Of a stretch of 64,000 nucleotides of DNA, positions 53,674 to 63,543 are shown in pieces. A model generated the notes under the pieces. The model was given only the letters and a program-made list of their open reading frames with translations, had not been told where the DNA came from and ran no database searches. Location of the stretch: the NCBI RefSeq assembly GCF_900188415.1, contig NZ_FZNV01000003.1:1-64000 (forward strand), in the 5' to 3' direction. This DNA comes from Maribacter sedimenticola. Its GTDB lineage: Bacteria > Bacteroidota > Bacteroidia > Flavobacteriales > Flavobacteriaceae. The translations under genes and the position numbers were made by a program. Position 1 is the stretch's first letter. Every line of letters begins with the position of its first letter.

Positions 53674-54768
53674 ATGAGAAAACAATTAAAGTATACTTTT
53701 TTAATATGCACCATTGCTTTATTTATAGGCAGTTGTAGTTCTGATGACGGCTCTGTTTTTGACACACCTATTCCTGACAATACCGATGGGGCGGACGATG
53801 GCGACAATGAAGAGCCGGAAGTGGCCACTTTGGTCTTTAATGAGGCAGACCCATCTAACAATCAAATATCAGCATCTGCCAATGGTGAAGTAGGCACTAC
53901 GGTACCGGGCAGGGTTATTTTTACATCAGATGCAACTACACAGCGCAGAATGTATATTACACAAAATATTTCCGGACAAGGAGAAATGCCATTTAGCGCG
54001 TTTGATCTTGTCAGTGAAGATTTAAGTAAAGTTTTAAAACCTGACGGATCTATAGATTTAGATGGTGCATCCAAAAAAGAAATTGACTTTACATTTTCCC
54101 TACCGGTGCCGGACATTGATAACGGAGAGATCGTCTACACTTTTTGGACCACAACAGGAAAAGGAGATTTTAGGGATACCACCAAAAGATTGGCTTTAGG
54201 TGCAGGTACCATTACCGTAACGGTCGGAACAGGAACCAACCCTACTGCAGAGGTAAGGGAATTTAACGAAGTAAAATTATTTGCCCCGGATGTGAACGGA
54301 AATACGGAAACTTTCTTTTCCCTTTTAAACGAAACGGTCTATAAGGTTAATGTAGGTCGCGAATTTAGGGCGTTCTGGGATTTTGGATATTATTACGGTG
54401 CCTCTGGCGTATCTGCAGATGACAATGCTTCCTTTTCCTCTACAGAACAGTATGATGCTAATTTTGGATTTCCGGTAGAAGGACTTCAACCGGGTGAAGA
54501 CGAGGAAAATGCGGAAACAGAAACTCTTAACCAAATGTTCTTTGCTTCTTCTGATTTGGATGTAACGGCCTTTGATGCAATAACCCTTTCTGGGGAGCTT
54601 GATTTCATTGCTAGTTCAAATACCCAAAAAATTACCAATCTTAGCGTTGGCGATGTGGTAGAGTTTGTAGATAACTATGGTAAAAAAGGGTTGATCAAGG
54701 TTACTGCGATCCAACCAGGATTTGGCAATAATGACTTTATTGAATTCAGTGTCAAGATACAGCCATAA
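53674..54768 (+). CDS. Large lipoprotein of unknown function
   Basis: The product has 364 residues. The signal ends FIGSC (Cys21) and is followed by a Ser/Asp/Gly/Glu-rich acidic linker to about residue 50, a common surface-lipoprotein arrangement in Bacteroidota. The rest is beta-rich with no family I recognise ('GRVIFTSDATTQRRMYITQNISGQG', 'YTFWTTTGKGDFRDTTKRLALGAGTITVTVG', 'FRAFWDFGYYYGASGVSADDNASFSSTEQYD'). It is monocistronic: a hairpin terminator follows after about 25 bp. Confidence 0.75.
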   Translation: MRKQLKYTFLICTIALFIGSCSSDDGSVFDTPIPDNTDGADDGDNEEPEVATLVFNEADPSNNQISASANGEVGTTVPGRVIFTSDATTQRRMYITQNISGQGEMPFSAFDLVSEDLSKVLKPDGSIDLDGASKKEIDFTFSLPVPDIDNGEIVYTFWTTTGKGDFRDTTKRLALGAGTITVTVGTGTNPTAEVREFNEVKLFAPDVNGNTETFFSLLNETVYKVNVGREFRAFWDFGYYYGASGVSADDNASFSSTEQYDANFGFPVEGLQPGEDEENAETETLNQMFFASSDLDVTAFDAITLSGELDFIASSNTQKITNLSVGDVVEFVDNYGKKGLIKVTAIQPGFGNNDFIEFSVKIQP

Positions 54769-54792
54769 CCCAACAAAATATAAACAAGTCTT

Positions 54793-54826
54793 AAAGAGAG
54801 GATGCCTTACGCATCCTCTCTTTTAT
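54793..54826 (+). terminator. Rho-independent terminator of the lipoprotein gene
   Basis: AAAGAGAGGATGC at 54793-54805 pairs with GCATCCTCTCTTT around loop CTTAC (54806-54810), followed by T bases. Confidence 0.85.
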
Positions 54827-54879
54827 TTTAAAAAAGACGGGGCTTATTGCATACAATATGTATTTTTGCCAAAAAAAAT

Positions 54880-55329
54880 ATGTTCAGCTCACTACGCCCT
54901 CAAGTTAGTTCCATTATAGACTCCAACACCACCAAAGAAGCCAAAATGCAGGCCATTTGTGAACTTTTAAAAGAAGAGGTTCCTCATTATGACTGGGTAG
55001 GTTTTTATTTTAAAAATGGCGATAAGAGAGAATTAAAACTTGGACCATACGCGGGAGAACCTACGGACCACACCATTATTCCTTTTGGAAAGGGCATTTG
55101 TGGGCAAGTAGCCGAAAGCAACGAGAATTTTGTTGTACCCGACGTACAGGCCCAGGACAACTACATTGCTTGCAGTATTACCGTAAAATCCGAAATTGTA
55201 ATACCCATGTTCGTCAACGGAGAAAACATTGGACAAATAGATATTGACTCTAACACCCCCGATCCCTTTACCAAGGCAGATGAGGCTTTTTTGGAATTCG
55301 TAAATTTTGAAGTGGCCAAAATTCTTTAA
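54880..55329 (+). CDS. GAF-domain protein of the free methionine-R-sulfoxide reductase type
   Basis: I start at ATG 54880 (MFSSLRPQVSSIIDS); the longer frame from a TTG at 54847 overlaps a TATTTTTG (-7-like) box. The product has 149 residues. It has the fRMsr pattern 'HYDWVGFYFKNGDKRELKLGPYAGEP', 'IPFGKGICGQVAE' (C74) and 'DNYIACSITVKSEIVIPMFVNGENIGQIDIDS' (C98). The Cys expected before the GxxC motif in Escherichia coli fRMsr (C84 there) is a Thr/Asp stretch here. C98 (catalytic position) and C74 are retained. Confidence 0.8.
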   Translation: MFSSLRPQVSSIIDSNTTKEAKMQAICELLKEEVPHYDWVGFYFKNGDKRELKLGPYAGEPTDHTIIPFGKGICGQVAESNENFVVPDVQAQDNYIACSITVKSEIVIPMFVNGENIGQIDIDSNTPDPFTKADEAFLEFVNFEVAKIL

Positions 55330-55421
55330 AACTTTAGTCCTTTTGTTGATAAACTAGCTCATTTAATACGTGTAAAAAAATTACTTTTGCTTGCTTATTA
55401 AAAACATTTAAGCACCATACA

Positions 55422-56954
55422 ATGAGCAGTGTAAAAAAAGCATCTTCAGCCTTAATTTCAGTTTTCCATAAAGACGGTTTAGAGCCAATTGTTAAGAAAT
55501 TCCAAGAATTGGGAATTACTATTTACTCTACCGGAGGTACTGAAAAATTCATTAAAGATTTAGGAATAGATGTTGTTCCCGTAGAAGATGTCACCAGCTA
55601 CCCGTCTATACTTGGCGGAAGGGTAAAAACCTTGCACCCAAAGGTTTTTGGCGGTATTTTGAACAGACAGGATAACGAAAGTGACGTTGCACAATTGGCG
55701 GAATTTGAAATTCCTCAAATAGATATTGTCATCGTAGATCTTTACCCATTTGAAAAAACGGTTGCAAGTGGTGCTCCAGAACAAGATATTATAGAAAAAA
55801 TTGATATTGGCGGTATTTCGTTGATCCGTGCGGCGGCCAAAAACTTTAAGGATGTAATCTGTGTCTCCTCCATGGAAGACTATACCGACTTTTTAGAGGT
55901 TGTTTCTGCCGATAACGGAAATATTAGCTTAGAGGACAGAAAGCGTTTTGCCGCAAAAGCATTCAACGTTTCCTCACATTATGACACTGCTATCTTCAAT
56001 TACTTTAACCAAAACCATGACCTAGCGGCCTTGAAAATCAGTGAAACTCAAGGTAAGGTATTGCGCTATGGAGAAAATCCGCATCAAAAAGGATTCTTTT
56101 TTGGTGATTTTGATGCCATGTTCTCTAAACTACACGGTAAGGAATTATCCTATAACAATTTATTAGATGTTGATGCTGCGGTAAACTTAATGCTTGAGTT
56201 TAAAAACGACGAACCAACTTTTGCCATTCTAAAGCATAACAATGCTTGTGGACTTGCACAACGCAATTCCTTGCACCAAGCGTACGTAGATGCTTTAGCC
56301 GGAGACCCAGTTTCCGCTTTCGGAGGTGTTTTAATCAGCAACAAGGAAATTGACAAAGCTACTGCCGAAGAAATTCACAAATTATTCTGTGAAGTAGTCA
56401 TAGCACCAAACTATAACGCGGAGGCTTTGGAAATATTGAAAGGAAAGAAAAACAGGATTATCCTAATACAGAACGATGTTGAAATGCCACAAATGCAGGT
56501 AAGAACTTGCTTAAACGGTATGCTGTTACAGGAAAAAGACCATAAAACAGATTCAATCCAAGATTTAGCCAATGCTACGGATACAAAGCCAACAGATCAA
56601 GAGTTGGAAGATTTAATTTTTGCATCCAAACTTTGCAAACACACAAAATCCAATACCATTGTCCTGGCCAAGAACAAACAACTTTGCGCAAGCGGTACCG
56701 GACAGACCAGTAGAGTTGATGCATTGAACCAAGCCATTCATAAAGCACAGTCGTTTAATTTTGACCTCAACGGTGCTGTTATGGCCAGTGATGCATTTTT
56801 TCCTTTCCCAGATTGCGTTGAAATTGCGGACAAGGCCGGTATTACCAGTGTAATACAGCCTGGTGGTTCTATCAAGGACCAATTAAGCATTGATTATTGC
56901 AATGAACATAAAATTTCAATGGTGATGACGGGTACGCGTCATTTCAAGCATTAA
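55422..56954 (+). CDS. purH: Bifunctional AICAR transformylase / IMP cyclohydrolase
   Basis: The product has 510 residues. The N-terminal MGS-like cyclohydrolase domain starts 'KKASSALISVFHKDGLEPIVKKFQELGITIYSTGGT' and has 'LGGRVKTLHPKVFGGIL'. The C-terminal transformylase part has 'RYGENPHQKGFF', 'AILKHNNACGLAQ' and 'DAFFPFPDCVEIADKAGITSVIQPGGSIKDQLS'. It carries out the last two steps of IMP synthesis. TACTTTTG at 55383-55390 may be its -7 box. mreB follows after 56 bp, a conserved order in Flavobacteriaceae. Confidence 0.97.
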   Translation: MSSVKKASSALISVFHKDGLEPIVKKFQELGITIYSTGGTEKFIKDLGIDVVPVEDVTSYPSILGGRVKTLHPKVFGGILNRQDNESDVAQLAEFEIPQIDIVIVDLYPFEKTVASGAPEQDIIEKIDIGGISLIRAAAKNFKDVICVSSMEDYTDFLEVVSADNGNISLEDRKRFAAKAFNVSSHYDTAIFNYFNQNHDLAALKISETQGKVLRYGENPHQKGFFFGDFDAMFSKLHGKELSYNNLLDVDAAVNLMLEFKNDEPTFAILKHNNACGLAQRNSLHQAYVDALAGDPVSAFGGVLISNKEIDKATAEEIHKLFCEVVIAPNYNAEALEILKGKKNRIILIQNDVEMPQMQVRTCLNGMLLQEKDHKTDSIQDLANATDTKPTDQELEDLIFASKLCKHTKSNTIVLAKNKQLCASGTGQTSRVDALNQAIHKAQSFNFDLNGAVMASDAFFPFPDCVEIADKAGITSVIQPGGSIKDQLSIDYCNEHKISMVMTGTRHFKH

Positions 56955-57010
56955 TTTCATTACTTTTGTCGATGAAATACACCCTTTTATCTAAAATTTA
57001 AACATCACAT

Positions 57011-58039
57011 ATGGGATTTTTTGATTTCTTGACCGAGGAAATAGCTATAGATTTAGGTACAGCGAACACCCTTATCATCCATAATGACAAAGTTGTTGTC
57101 GATAGCCCATCCATCGTTGCCAGAGATAGAATTAGCGGAAAAATTATTGCAGTTGGTAAGGAAGCCAACATGATGCAAGGAAAAACCCATGAAAACATTA
57201 AGACCATTAGACCGTTGAAAGATGGTGTAATTGCAGATTTTGATGCATCTGAAAAGATGTTGATGATGTTTATCAAGAACATACCTGCATTAAAGAAAAA
57301 ATGGTTTCCACCAGCATTACGTTTGGTAATTTGTATTCCTAGTGGTATTACCGAAGTAGAAATGCGTGCGGTAAAAGAATCTGCTGAACGTGTTAACGGT
57401 AAAGAGGTATACTTAATTCATGAACCAATGGCTGCCGCAATAGGTATTGGTTTAGATATTATGCAACCAAAAGGTAATATGATTGTAGATATAGGTGGTG
57501 GTACCACTGAAATTGCAGTTATAGCATTAGGAGGTATCGTTTGTGATAAATCGGTTAAAATTGCAGGTGATGTCTTTACCAATGATATCATTTACTACAT
57601 GCGTACGCAACACAATTTATATGTAGGTGAAAGTACTGCGGAGGCCATTAAGATTGAAATAGGTTCCGCGACGGAAGATTTACAGTCCCCACCAGATGAG
57701 AAATCGGTGCAAGGGCGCGATCTGTTGACCGGTAAACCAAAACAAGTTCAGATTTCCTATAGGGAAATTGCAAAGGCCTTGGATAAATCCATCCTACGTG
57801 TAGAGGATGCCGTTATGGAAACTTTATCCCAAACTCCGCCAGAATTGGCTGCGGATATCTATAATACTGGTATATATCTTGCCGGTGGTGGTTCCATGCT
57901 AAGAGGACTTGATAGGAGGTTATCCCAAAAAACAGATTTACCCGTATATATTGCAGAAGACCCGTTACGTGCCGTTGTACGTGGAACCGGTATTGCATTA
58001 AAAAATCTAGAACGTTATAAAAGTATTCTAATCAAGTAA
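57011..58039 (+). CDS. mreB: MreB, rod-shape determining actin homologue
   Basis: The product has 342 residues: 'AIDLGTANTLIIHNDKVVVDSPSIVA' (phosphate 1), 'CIPSGITEVEMRAVKESAERVNGKEVYLIHEPMAAAIGIGLDI', 'IVDIGGGTTEIAVIALGG' (phosphate 2) and 'IYLAGGGSMLRGLDRRL' (adenosine binding). It polymerises on the inner membrane and guides lateral wall synthesis. A TACTTTTG box at 56961-56968 may be its promoter. mreC begins 145 bp later. Confidence 0.97.
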   Translation: MGFFDFLTEEIAIDLGTANTLIIHNDKVVVDSPSIVARDRISGKIIAVGKEANMMQGKTHENIKTIRPLKDGVIADFDASEKMLMMFIKNIPALKKKWFPPALRLVICIPSGITEVEMRAVKESAERVNGKEVYLIHEPMAAAIGIGLDIMQPKGNMIVDIGGGTTEIAVIALGGIVCDKSVKIAGDVFTNDIIYYMRTQHNLYVGESTAEAIKIEIGSATEDLQSPPDEKSVQGRDLLTGKPKQVQISYREIAKALDKSILRVEDAVMETLSQTPPELAADIYNTGIYLAGGGSMLRGLDRRLSQKTDLPVYIAEDPLRAVVRGTGIALKNLERYKSILIK

Positions 58040-58184
58040 TATTTGGTTATTTTTAAAGGGGCAATTGGTATTTAGGCCAGCAAAGCTTTTTAAATTGCCC
58101 AAGACCATATCACAATGATTAACGAACGATTTCTAAAATTTCCCTGAAAGGAAATTCTATAATCGATTAAAAATATAGGGGTGA

Positions 58185-59009
58185 ATGCAGCAGATCATAA
58201 ATTTTATAATTAGGTATAAAACCTTTTTGCTATACTTTTTCCTGTTAGTGATATCCTTGATCTTTACGTTCCAATCCCATTCATACCATCAATCCAAATT
58301 TTTAAATTCATCCAATTACCTTACCGGCAGTATCTATTCCTTCTCGGATAATATCAGCTCCTATTTTGGACTAAGGGAGGAAAATAATCGGTTGGTAGAG
58401 GAAAACAGAAGGCTTCGTAACAAACTGTTCAACTCAACACTTTTGACCACTACTTCCTTGGATTCAACGTCCAATGACTATGAAGTAATCAAAGGTAGGG
58501 TCATCAATAACAGTTATGCCGATCAGCGCAACTATATCACTATAGACAAAGGCCTTAACGATAGCGTTGCACAGGATATGGGCGTCATAACGGATAAAGG
58601 TATCTTGGGAATAGTAGAGAACACATCTAATAATTTTGCCACGGTACAGAGTATATTGAGCGAACGATCTACCATCAATGCAAAAATTAAAAACTCCAAT
58701 CATTTTGGTTCTTTGGTGTGGGAAAACACACAAGATTACAATGTTGTACAGTTAATAGATATTCCTAGACTTGTTCCCCTTACCATTGGTGATACTATAG
58801 TTACAGGGGCTATGAGCAGTATCTTTCCCGAGAACATACCTATTGGAACCATAAAGAATTTTGACCTTGATAATTCTAAAAGTTTTTATTTTATTGATGT
58901 GGAACTTTTTAATGATATGACCAATATTGGCAATATTTATATCATCAAAAATCTAAACCGCAAAGAAGTATTGGAATTAGAAGCAGAAACACAGAACAAT
59001 GATCAATAG
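58185..59009 (+). CDS. mreC: MreC, rod-shape determining protein
   Basis: The product has 274 residues: one N-terminal transmembrane helix (about 10-30), a coiled coil (about 58-82, 'LREENNRLVEENRRLRNKLFN') and a beta-rich periplasmic domain ('KGRVINNSYADQRNYITIDKGLNDSV', 'DKGILGIVENTSNNFATVQSIL', 'IGDTIVTGAMSSIFPENIPIGTI'). It stimulates the RodA-PBP2 wall synthase. Its end overlaps mreD by 11 bp. Confidence 0.94.
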   Translation: MQQIINFIIRYKTFLLYFFLLVISLIFTFQSHSYHQSKFLNSSNYLTGSIYSFSDNISSYFGLREENNRLVEENRRLRNKLFNSTLLTTTSLDSTSNDYEVIKGRVINNSYADQRNYITIDKGLNDSVAQDMGVITDKGILGIVENTSNNFATVQSILSERSTINAKIKNSNHFGSLVWENTQDYNVVQLIDIPRLVPLTIGDTIVTGAMSSIFPENIPIGTIKNFDLDNSKSFYFIDVELFNDMTNIGNIYIIKNLNRKEVLELEAETQNNDQ

Positions 59010-59508
59010 CGGCTTCTTCCTTAACGTAACTAGATTTGTTTTACTGATACTGGTACAGGTATTGGTATTTAACAACCTCAACTTTTTTGGCTACATTAAT
59101 CCGCTGATCTATATCCTTTTTCTTTACTGGTACCCTATAAAACAGAACAGGACCACCTTTATTGTCACCTGCTTTATTTTAGGATTGTTGGTAGATATTT
59201 TTTCTGACACATTGGCTATAAATGCAGCTGCAACGGTTACCATTGCTTATTTACGCCCTACTATTATGAGATTTGTTTTTGGGGTCAATTATGAATTCCA
59301 AAGTTTTAAGTTAAACAACAGTACCAAGGCACAACAATTTACGTTTTTAGCGTTATTAACTATAATACATCACTTGGTATACTTCACCTTGGAAATTTTT
59401 AGCTTTTCAAATAGCTTATTAATTTTGCAGAAAACCGTTACGGTGGGTATTGCCACATTGATTTTAAGTATTTTGTTCAGCACACTATTTAGCAGTAAAA
59501 AAGAATGA
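58999..59508 (+). CDS. mreD: MreD, rod-shape determining membrane protein
   Basis: The product has 169 residues, nearly all hydrophobic, with about five transmembrane helices. It starts 'INSGFFLNVTRFVLLILVQVLVFNNLNFFGYINPLIYILFLYWYPIKQNR', typical of Bacteroidota MreD, and has 'GLLVDIFSDTLAINAAATV'. It works with MreC in the elongasome. It overlaps mreC by 11 bp and mrdA by 4 bp, so the three are translationally coupled. Confidence 0.93.
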   Translation: MINSGFFLNVTRFVLLILVQVLVFNNLNFFGYINPLIYILFLYWYPIKQNRTTFIVTCFILGLLVDIFSDTLAINAAATVTIAYLRPTIMRFVFGVNYEFQSFKLNNSTKAQQFTFLALLTIIHHLVYFTLEIFSFSNSLLILQKTVTVGIATLILSILFSTLFSSKKE

Positions 59509-61373
59509 GAAAAATTCTTTTATCCTCTTTGATCATCCTTATAGCCATTGCGTTCCTGGGCAGGCTCTCCTATTTGCAAATATTCAGCTTTTCTACCGAT
59601 CATATGTTGGACGATCCGGCAATCAAGGCCATTTATGATTATCCTGAAAGGGGTTATATCTATGATAGAAACGGAAAACTATTGGTGGGTAATGATCCAG
59701 CCTATGATGTAATGGTCATACCAAGGGAGGTAAAACCACTAGACACTTTGGAATTTTGTGGTCTTTTAGGAATTGATAAGGAGAAATTTATTGAAAAATT
59801 AAGAAAGGCCAGGGTATACTCGCCAAGGCTGCCTTCTGTTTTGGTACCACAGCTGTCCAAACAGGATTATGCCAAACTTCAAGAGAAAATGCGTAAATAC
59901 ACCGGATTTTATATCCAAAAGAGGTCTTTGCGTTATTATGATACCCCTAGTGCAGCCAATGTATTGGGATATATCAGTGAAGTAAATGAAGGAGATTTGG
60001 CCGTTAACAAATATTATGTTCAAGGTGAACTCAAAGGTCGTACCGGGGTAGAACGTTATTATGAAGATTTATTACGTGGAAGAAAAGGCGTACAATACAT
60101 TCAAAAAGACCGATTTAATAGGGATATTGGTCCATATAAAAATGGTGCCTTGGACACCCTTCCGGAACAAGGAAAACAAATAAGCATAACCATAGATAAG
60201 ACCTTACAGGAATATGGTGAAACACTTATGAACGGTAAAAGGGGCGGTATTGTAGCCATTGAACCTGCAACAGGGGAAATCCTTTCCATGATTTCCGGTC
60301 CTACATATGACCCTGCTTTATTGGTGGGTAGGGAACGGTCAAAAAATTATACAAAATTATATAATGACACCATTGCGAACCCAACATGGGATCGGTCTAT
60401 TCATGCACAACAACCCCCGGGATCACCGTTTAAAACCTTAAATGCATTGATTGCCTTACAGGAAGGAGTTATTGATGAAAATACCAAGATCCAATGTTAT
60501 AACGGTTTTTATGTTGGCCGAAAAAAGAAAGGGTGTCATTGTGGTGGAGGTCTACGTGATATACATAGTGGTATTTATGTGTCCTGTAATGCTTATTTTG
60601 CGGGCGCATTTAAAAAAATATATGAAAAATTTGATACCACGGACGAAGGTATGGATGTCTGGGAAAAGCACATGCGTAGCTTTGGTTTAGGAGATTATCT
60701 TGGGTATGACTTGCCATTTGGACAGAAAGGTAGAATACCGAGCAAGGAATATTACGATAAATGGTATGGAGACAACAGGTGGAGCGCGTCCTATATCATT
60801 TCTAACTCTATTGGTCAAGGGGAAATATTGGCAACTCCTGTTCAATTAGCGAATATGACCGCGGCCATAGCAAATAGGGGATATTATTTTACCCCCCATA
60901 TCTTAAAAAAGATTGAAGGCAAGGAAATTACAGAACCACGGTTTACTGAAGCAAAGCATACCACTATTGACCCTAAATATTTTGAACCGGTCATTGAAGG
61001 CATGGCAGATGTGTATAAAAAAGGAACCGCAAGATGGCTTCAAATTCCGGACATAGAAATCGCGGGCAAAACAGGTACGGCAGAAAACTTTACAAAAATT
61101 AACGGTGTTCGCACACAGTTAACGGATCATTCCGTATTTGTTGCTTTTGCTCCTGTGGACGATCCTAAAATTGCCATTGCCGTATATATTGAAAATGGGT
61201 ATTTTGGCTCCAGGTATGCCGGACACATTGCTTCCCTAATGATCGAAAAATATCTTAAGGGAGAAATTACCAGAACCGATTTGGAAAAACGAATGCTGGA
61301 AAAAACGTTGGAAGCAGAATATGCGAAACCCTACAGCGGGGAGGAGTTTAAAATTAACGAACGTGTCTGGTAG
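59505..61373 (+). CDS. mrdA: Penicillin-binding protein 2, transpeptidase
   Basis: The product has 622 residues. An N-terminal anchor helix (about 4-24) precedes the PBP dimerisation domain ('YPERGYIYDRNGKLLVGNDPAYDVMVIPRE', 'GRTGVERYYEDLLRGRKG'). The transpeptidase domain has catalytic S307-P-F-K310, S360-C-N362 and K522-T-G. Cys-rich 'GRKKKGCHCGGG' just before the SxN motif is found in Bacteroidota PBP2. It crosslinks peptidoglycan during elongation, paired with RodA. Confidence 0.96.
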   Translation: MRKILLSSLIILIAIAFLGRLSYLQIFSFSTDHMLDDPAIKAIYDYPERGYIYDRNGKLLVGNDPAYDVMVIPREVKPLDTLEFCGLLGIDKEKFIEKLRKARVYSPRLPSVLVPQLSKQDYAKLQEKMRKYTGFYIQKRSLRYYDTPSAANVLGYISEVNEGDLAVNKYYVQGELKGRTGVERYYEDLLRGRKGVQYIQKDRFNRDIGPYKNGALDTLPEQGKQISITIDKTLQEYGETLMNGKRGGIVAIEPATGEILSMISGPTYDPALLVGRERSKNYTKLYNDTIANPTWDRSIHAQQPPGSPFKTLNALIALQEGVIDENTKIQCYNGFYVGRKKKGCHCGGGLRDIHSGIYVSCNAYFAGAFKKIYEKFDTTDEGMDVWEKHMRSFGLGDYLGYDLPFGQKGRIPSKEYYDKWYGDNRWSASYIISNSIGQGEILATPVQLANMTAAIANRGYYFTPHILKKIEGKEITEPRFTEAKHTTIDPKYFEPVIEGMADVYKKGTARWLQIPDIEIAGKTGTAENFTKINGVRTQLTDHSVFVAFAPVDDPKIAIAVYIENGYFGSRYAGHIASLMIEKYLKGEITRTDLEKRMLEKTLEAEYAKPYSGEEFKINERVW

Positions 61374-62646
61374 AAGTATCCTAAAACGTATAGACTGGTT
61401 AAGCGTATTCATTTATTTAGCGCTCGTTCTCATAGGATGGGTCAACATCTACTCCAGTACTTTTTCCGAAGAGCACGCCTCTATATTTGACTTTGGTACA
61501 CTCTACGGCAAGCAACTTTTTTTTATAGGCGTTAGTTTAATAACCATTGTAATCATCTTGGCACTAGAGGTCAACTTCTATGAAAGGTTCTCAAGTGTAT
61601 TGTACCTAATCTCAATGATATCGCTCCTTGGGTTGTTCGTGTTCGGTAAAACCATAGCCGGAGCAACATCATGGTATGACCTTGGCTTCTTTAACCTACA
61701 ACCTTCAGAACTGGCAAAGGTGGCAACTGCTCTGGCTCTTGCCAAATACTTAAGCGATATACAGACCGATATAAAAAGACGCAAGGACCAACTCTATGCG
61801 CTGTTGATCATCTTAATACCGGCATTACTCATTATACCCCAGCCAGACCCCGGTAGTGCCCTGGTATTTTTCGCCCTTATCTTCGTCATTTTTAGGGAAG
61901 GACTACCGTTGTTCTATTTGGCCATTATCGTTAGTCTAATCCTAATTTTTGTAGTTACACTAAAATTTGGGACCGTATGGTTGATTATTGGACTTGCCCT
62001 TTTGATTATCCTGCTATTTGGGTTTAAAAGAAAAAGTTTTAAAATACCTGTAATACCTTTATCATTGGTGAGTATTGCGATAATCGTTTTTTCCTTATCT
62101 GTAAATTTTGTGTTCAATAATGTATTTGAACAGCGACATAGAGATCGTTTTAGCTTATGGCTTCGCCTAGAAAAAGATCCGGAAAAACTGGACCAAATAC
62201 GAAAAACCATAGGGTATAACACGCATCAATCTGAAAAAGCAATAGAGTCTGGCGGTTTTTTTGGTAAAGGGTTTTTAGAAGGCACCAGGACAAAAGGAGA
62301 TTTTGTACCGGAACAACATACCGATTATATTTTCAGTACAGTTGGCGAGGAATGGGGCTTTGTAGGAACCGCTACCGTTATTTTGCTGTTCACAACGCTC
62401 TTCCTTAGATTGATTTCCTTGGCGGAAAGGCAAAAAAATGCTTTTGCCAGAATGTATGGCTATGGCGTTATCTCCATATTGTTGATTCATTACTTCATTA
62501 ATATAGGCATGGTTATTGGCGTATTGCCCACCATAGGCATTCCCTTGCCCTTTTTCAGTTATGGAGGCTCCGGATTACTGTTCTTTACAGTACTATTGTT
62601 CATTTTTTTACGATTGGACACCAATAGACTCAAGGAAAGTTTTTAA
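61363..62646 (+). CDS. rodA: RodA, peptidoglycan glycosyltransferase
   Basis: The frame is open from an ATG at 61321, but that would be 53 bp inside mrdA. The GTG at 61363 overlaps mrdA by only 11 bp and gives the usual RodA start (VSGRSILKRIDWLSVFIYLALVLIGWVNIYS), 427 residues. SEDS landmarks are 'LQPSELAKVATALALAKYL', 'IPQPDPGSALVFFALIFVIF', 'FVPEQHTDYIFSTVGEEWGF' and 'GIPLPFFSYGGSGLL'. It polymerises glycan strands together with PBP2. Its last 4 bp overlap the convergent nuclease gene. Confidence 0.95.
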   Translation: MSGRSILKRIDWLSVFIYLALVLIGWVNIYSSTFSEEHASIFDFGTLYGKQLFFIGVSLITIVIILALEVNFYERFSSVLYLISMISLLGLFVFGKTIAGATSWYDLGFFNLQPSELAKVATALALAKYLSDIQTDIKRRKDQLYALLIILIPALLIIPQPDPGSALVFFALIFVIFREGLPLFYLAIIVSLILIFVVTLKFGTVWLIIGLALLIILLFGFKRKSFKIPVIPLSLVSIAIIVFSLSVNFVFNNVFEQRHRDRFSLWLRLEKDPEKLDQIRKTIGYNTHQSEKAIESGGFFGKGFLEGTRTKGDFVPEQHTDYIFSTVGEEWGFVGTATVILLFTTLFLRLISLAERQKNAFARMYGYGVISILLIHYFINIGMVIGVLPTIGIPLPFFSYGGSGLLFFTVLLFIFLRLDTNRLKESF

Positions 62647-63455
62647 AACTTCCACCCCACTGTATTTGTAGTTGCCTCAAAGGCCTTTTGTTCATCAGGG
62701 GGCAATTCGGCAAAGAAATCTATTCCAGTTTCTTCTTCAATATCATCTATAGCCACCACAAAATTTCTTAATGGTAAAAATTGCGGTTTGTTGGGTATTA
62801 AAAATGAAATGGTATGTAACTTGTTATTTTTCTTACGGGCCACAATTTTATAAAAAGCGTTTGGTACATCTACGTCCTCTTCCCCTATTTCCTCCAATCC
62901 ATTCTCCAAAACTCCTCCGGTAAAGATATATAATGAGCCATATTGTTTTGCCCAACGTCTTATCTGCTGTTCCAAATCGTTCCAAATACCGGCATTGAAC
63001 TCCCTATCTTGCGGACTTACATTACTGGTATAGAACGTTTCGTCATACGCTTGTTTGGAAAATCTACGATCTCCTGCCGGAACTAAATGTCCACGGTCAT
63101 AACCAGAACCCTTATAATTACGCCAATCGGCAGATTTTGAGGGAACAAATGGATCTTCCAAAAAATAAGGTCGCTTTCTATCGTCATAGGTTAAATGCCC
63201 TTTCTCCAATACGTAGGCCACCCATTCAGCTTGCTCAAAAGGTTCGTTATAAGATAAAGTAAAATAGGAATGGTGTACTATATCCCCAGTTGTAGAACTA
63301 GGGAGAAACGCTTTTGGAAAATTATTTTCCAAACCGGAAGTCTCTTTATTGGAATATGGCGCAGGCGTATAGAAATTTTCGAAAAGCCAAAATCCTACTA
63401 TACAAATTAGTATAAGTACACTATAAATAGTTCTGTTTCCTTTATAATATGCCAT
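62643..63455 (-). CDS. DNA/RNA non-specific endonuclease (NUC1 type)
   Basis: The product has 270 residues. A single hydrophobic segment (about 10-26) anchors or exports it. The catalytic domain has the DRGH motif (D120-R-G-H123), followed by 'LVPAGDRRFSKQAYDETFYTSNVSPQDREFNAGIWNDLE' with the conserved Asn that binds the metal. It cuts nucleic acids outside the cytosol, probably for phosphate or nucleoside scavenging. It is convergent with rodA, overlapping by 4 bp. Confidence 0.9.
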   Translation of the reverse strand: MAYYKGNRTIYSVLILICIVGFWLFENFYTPAPYSNKETSGLENNFPKAFLPSSTTGDIVHHSYFTLSYNEPFEQAEWVAYVLEKGHLTYDDRKRPYFLEDPFVPSKSADWRNYKGSGYDRGHLVPAGDRRFSKQAYDETFYTSNVSPQDREFNAGIWNDLEQQIRRWAKQYGSLYIFTGGVLENGLEEIGEEDVDVPNAFYKIVARKKNNKLHTISFLIPNKPQFLPLRNFVVAIDDIEEETGIDFFAELPPDEQKAFEATTNTVGWKF

Positions 63456-63543
63456 GGGCCAAAATTACCGTAATTTTGTAAGAATAGCAGTAAATCATCG
63501 ACCAATTAAACTAGCTATAAAGACTATCAAGAAAAAGAAAATT

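Noticed and set aside
58060-58105. GGGGCAATT...AATTGCCC as a terminator between mreB and mreC
   Set aside because: The arms are short, the loop is long and no T-run follows; the genes are expected to be co-transcribed.
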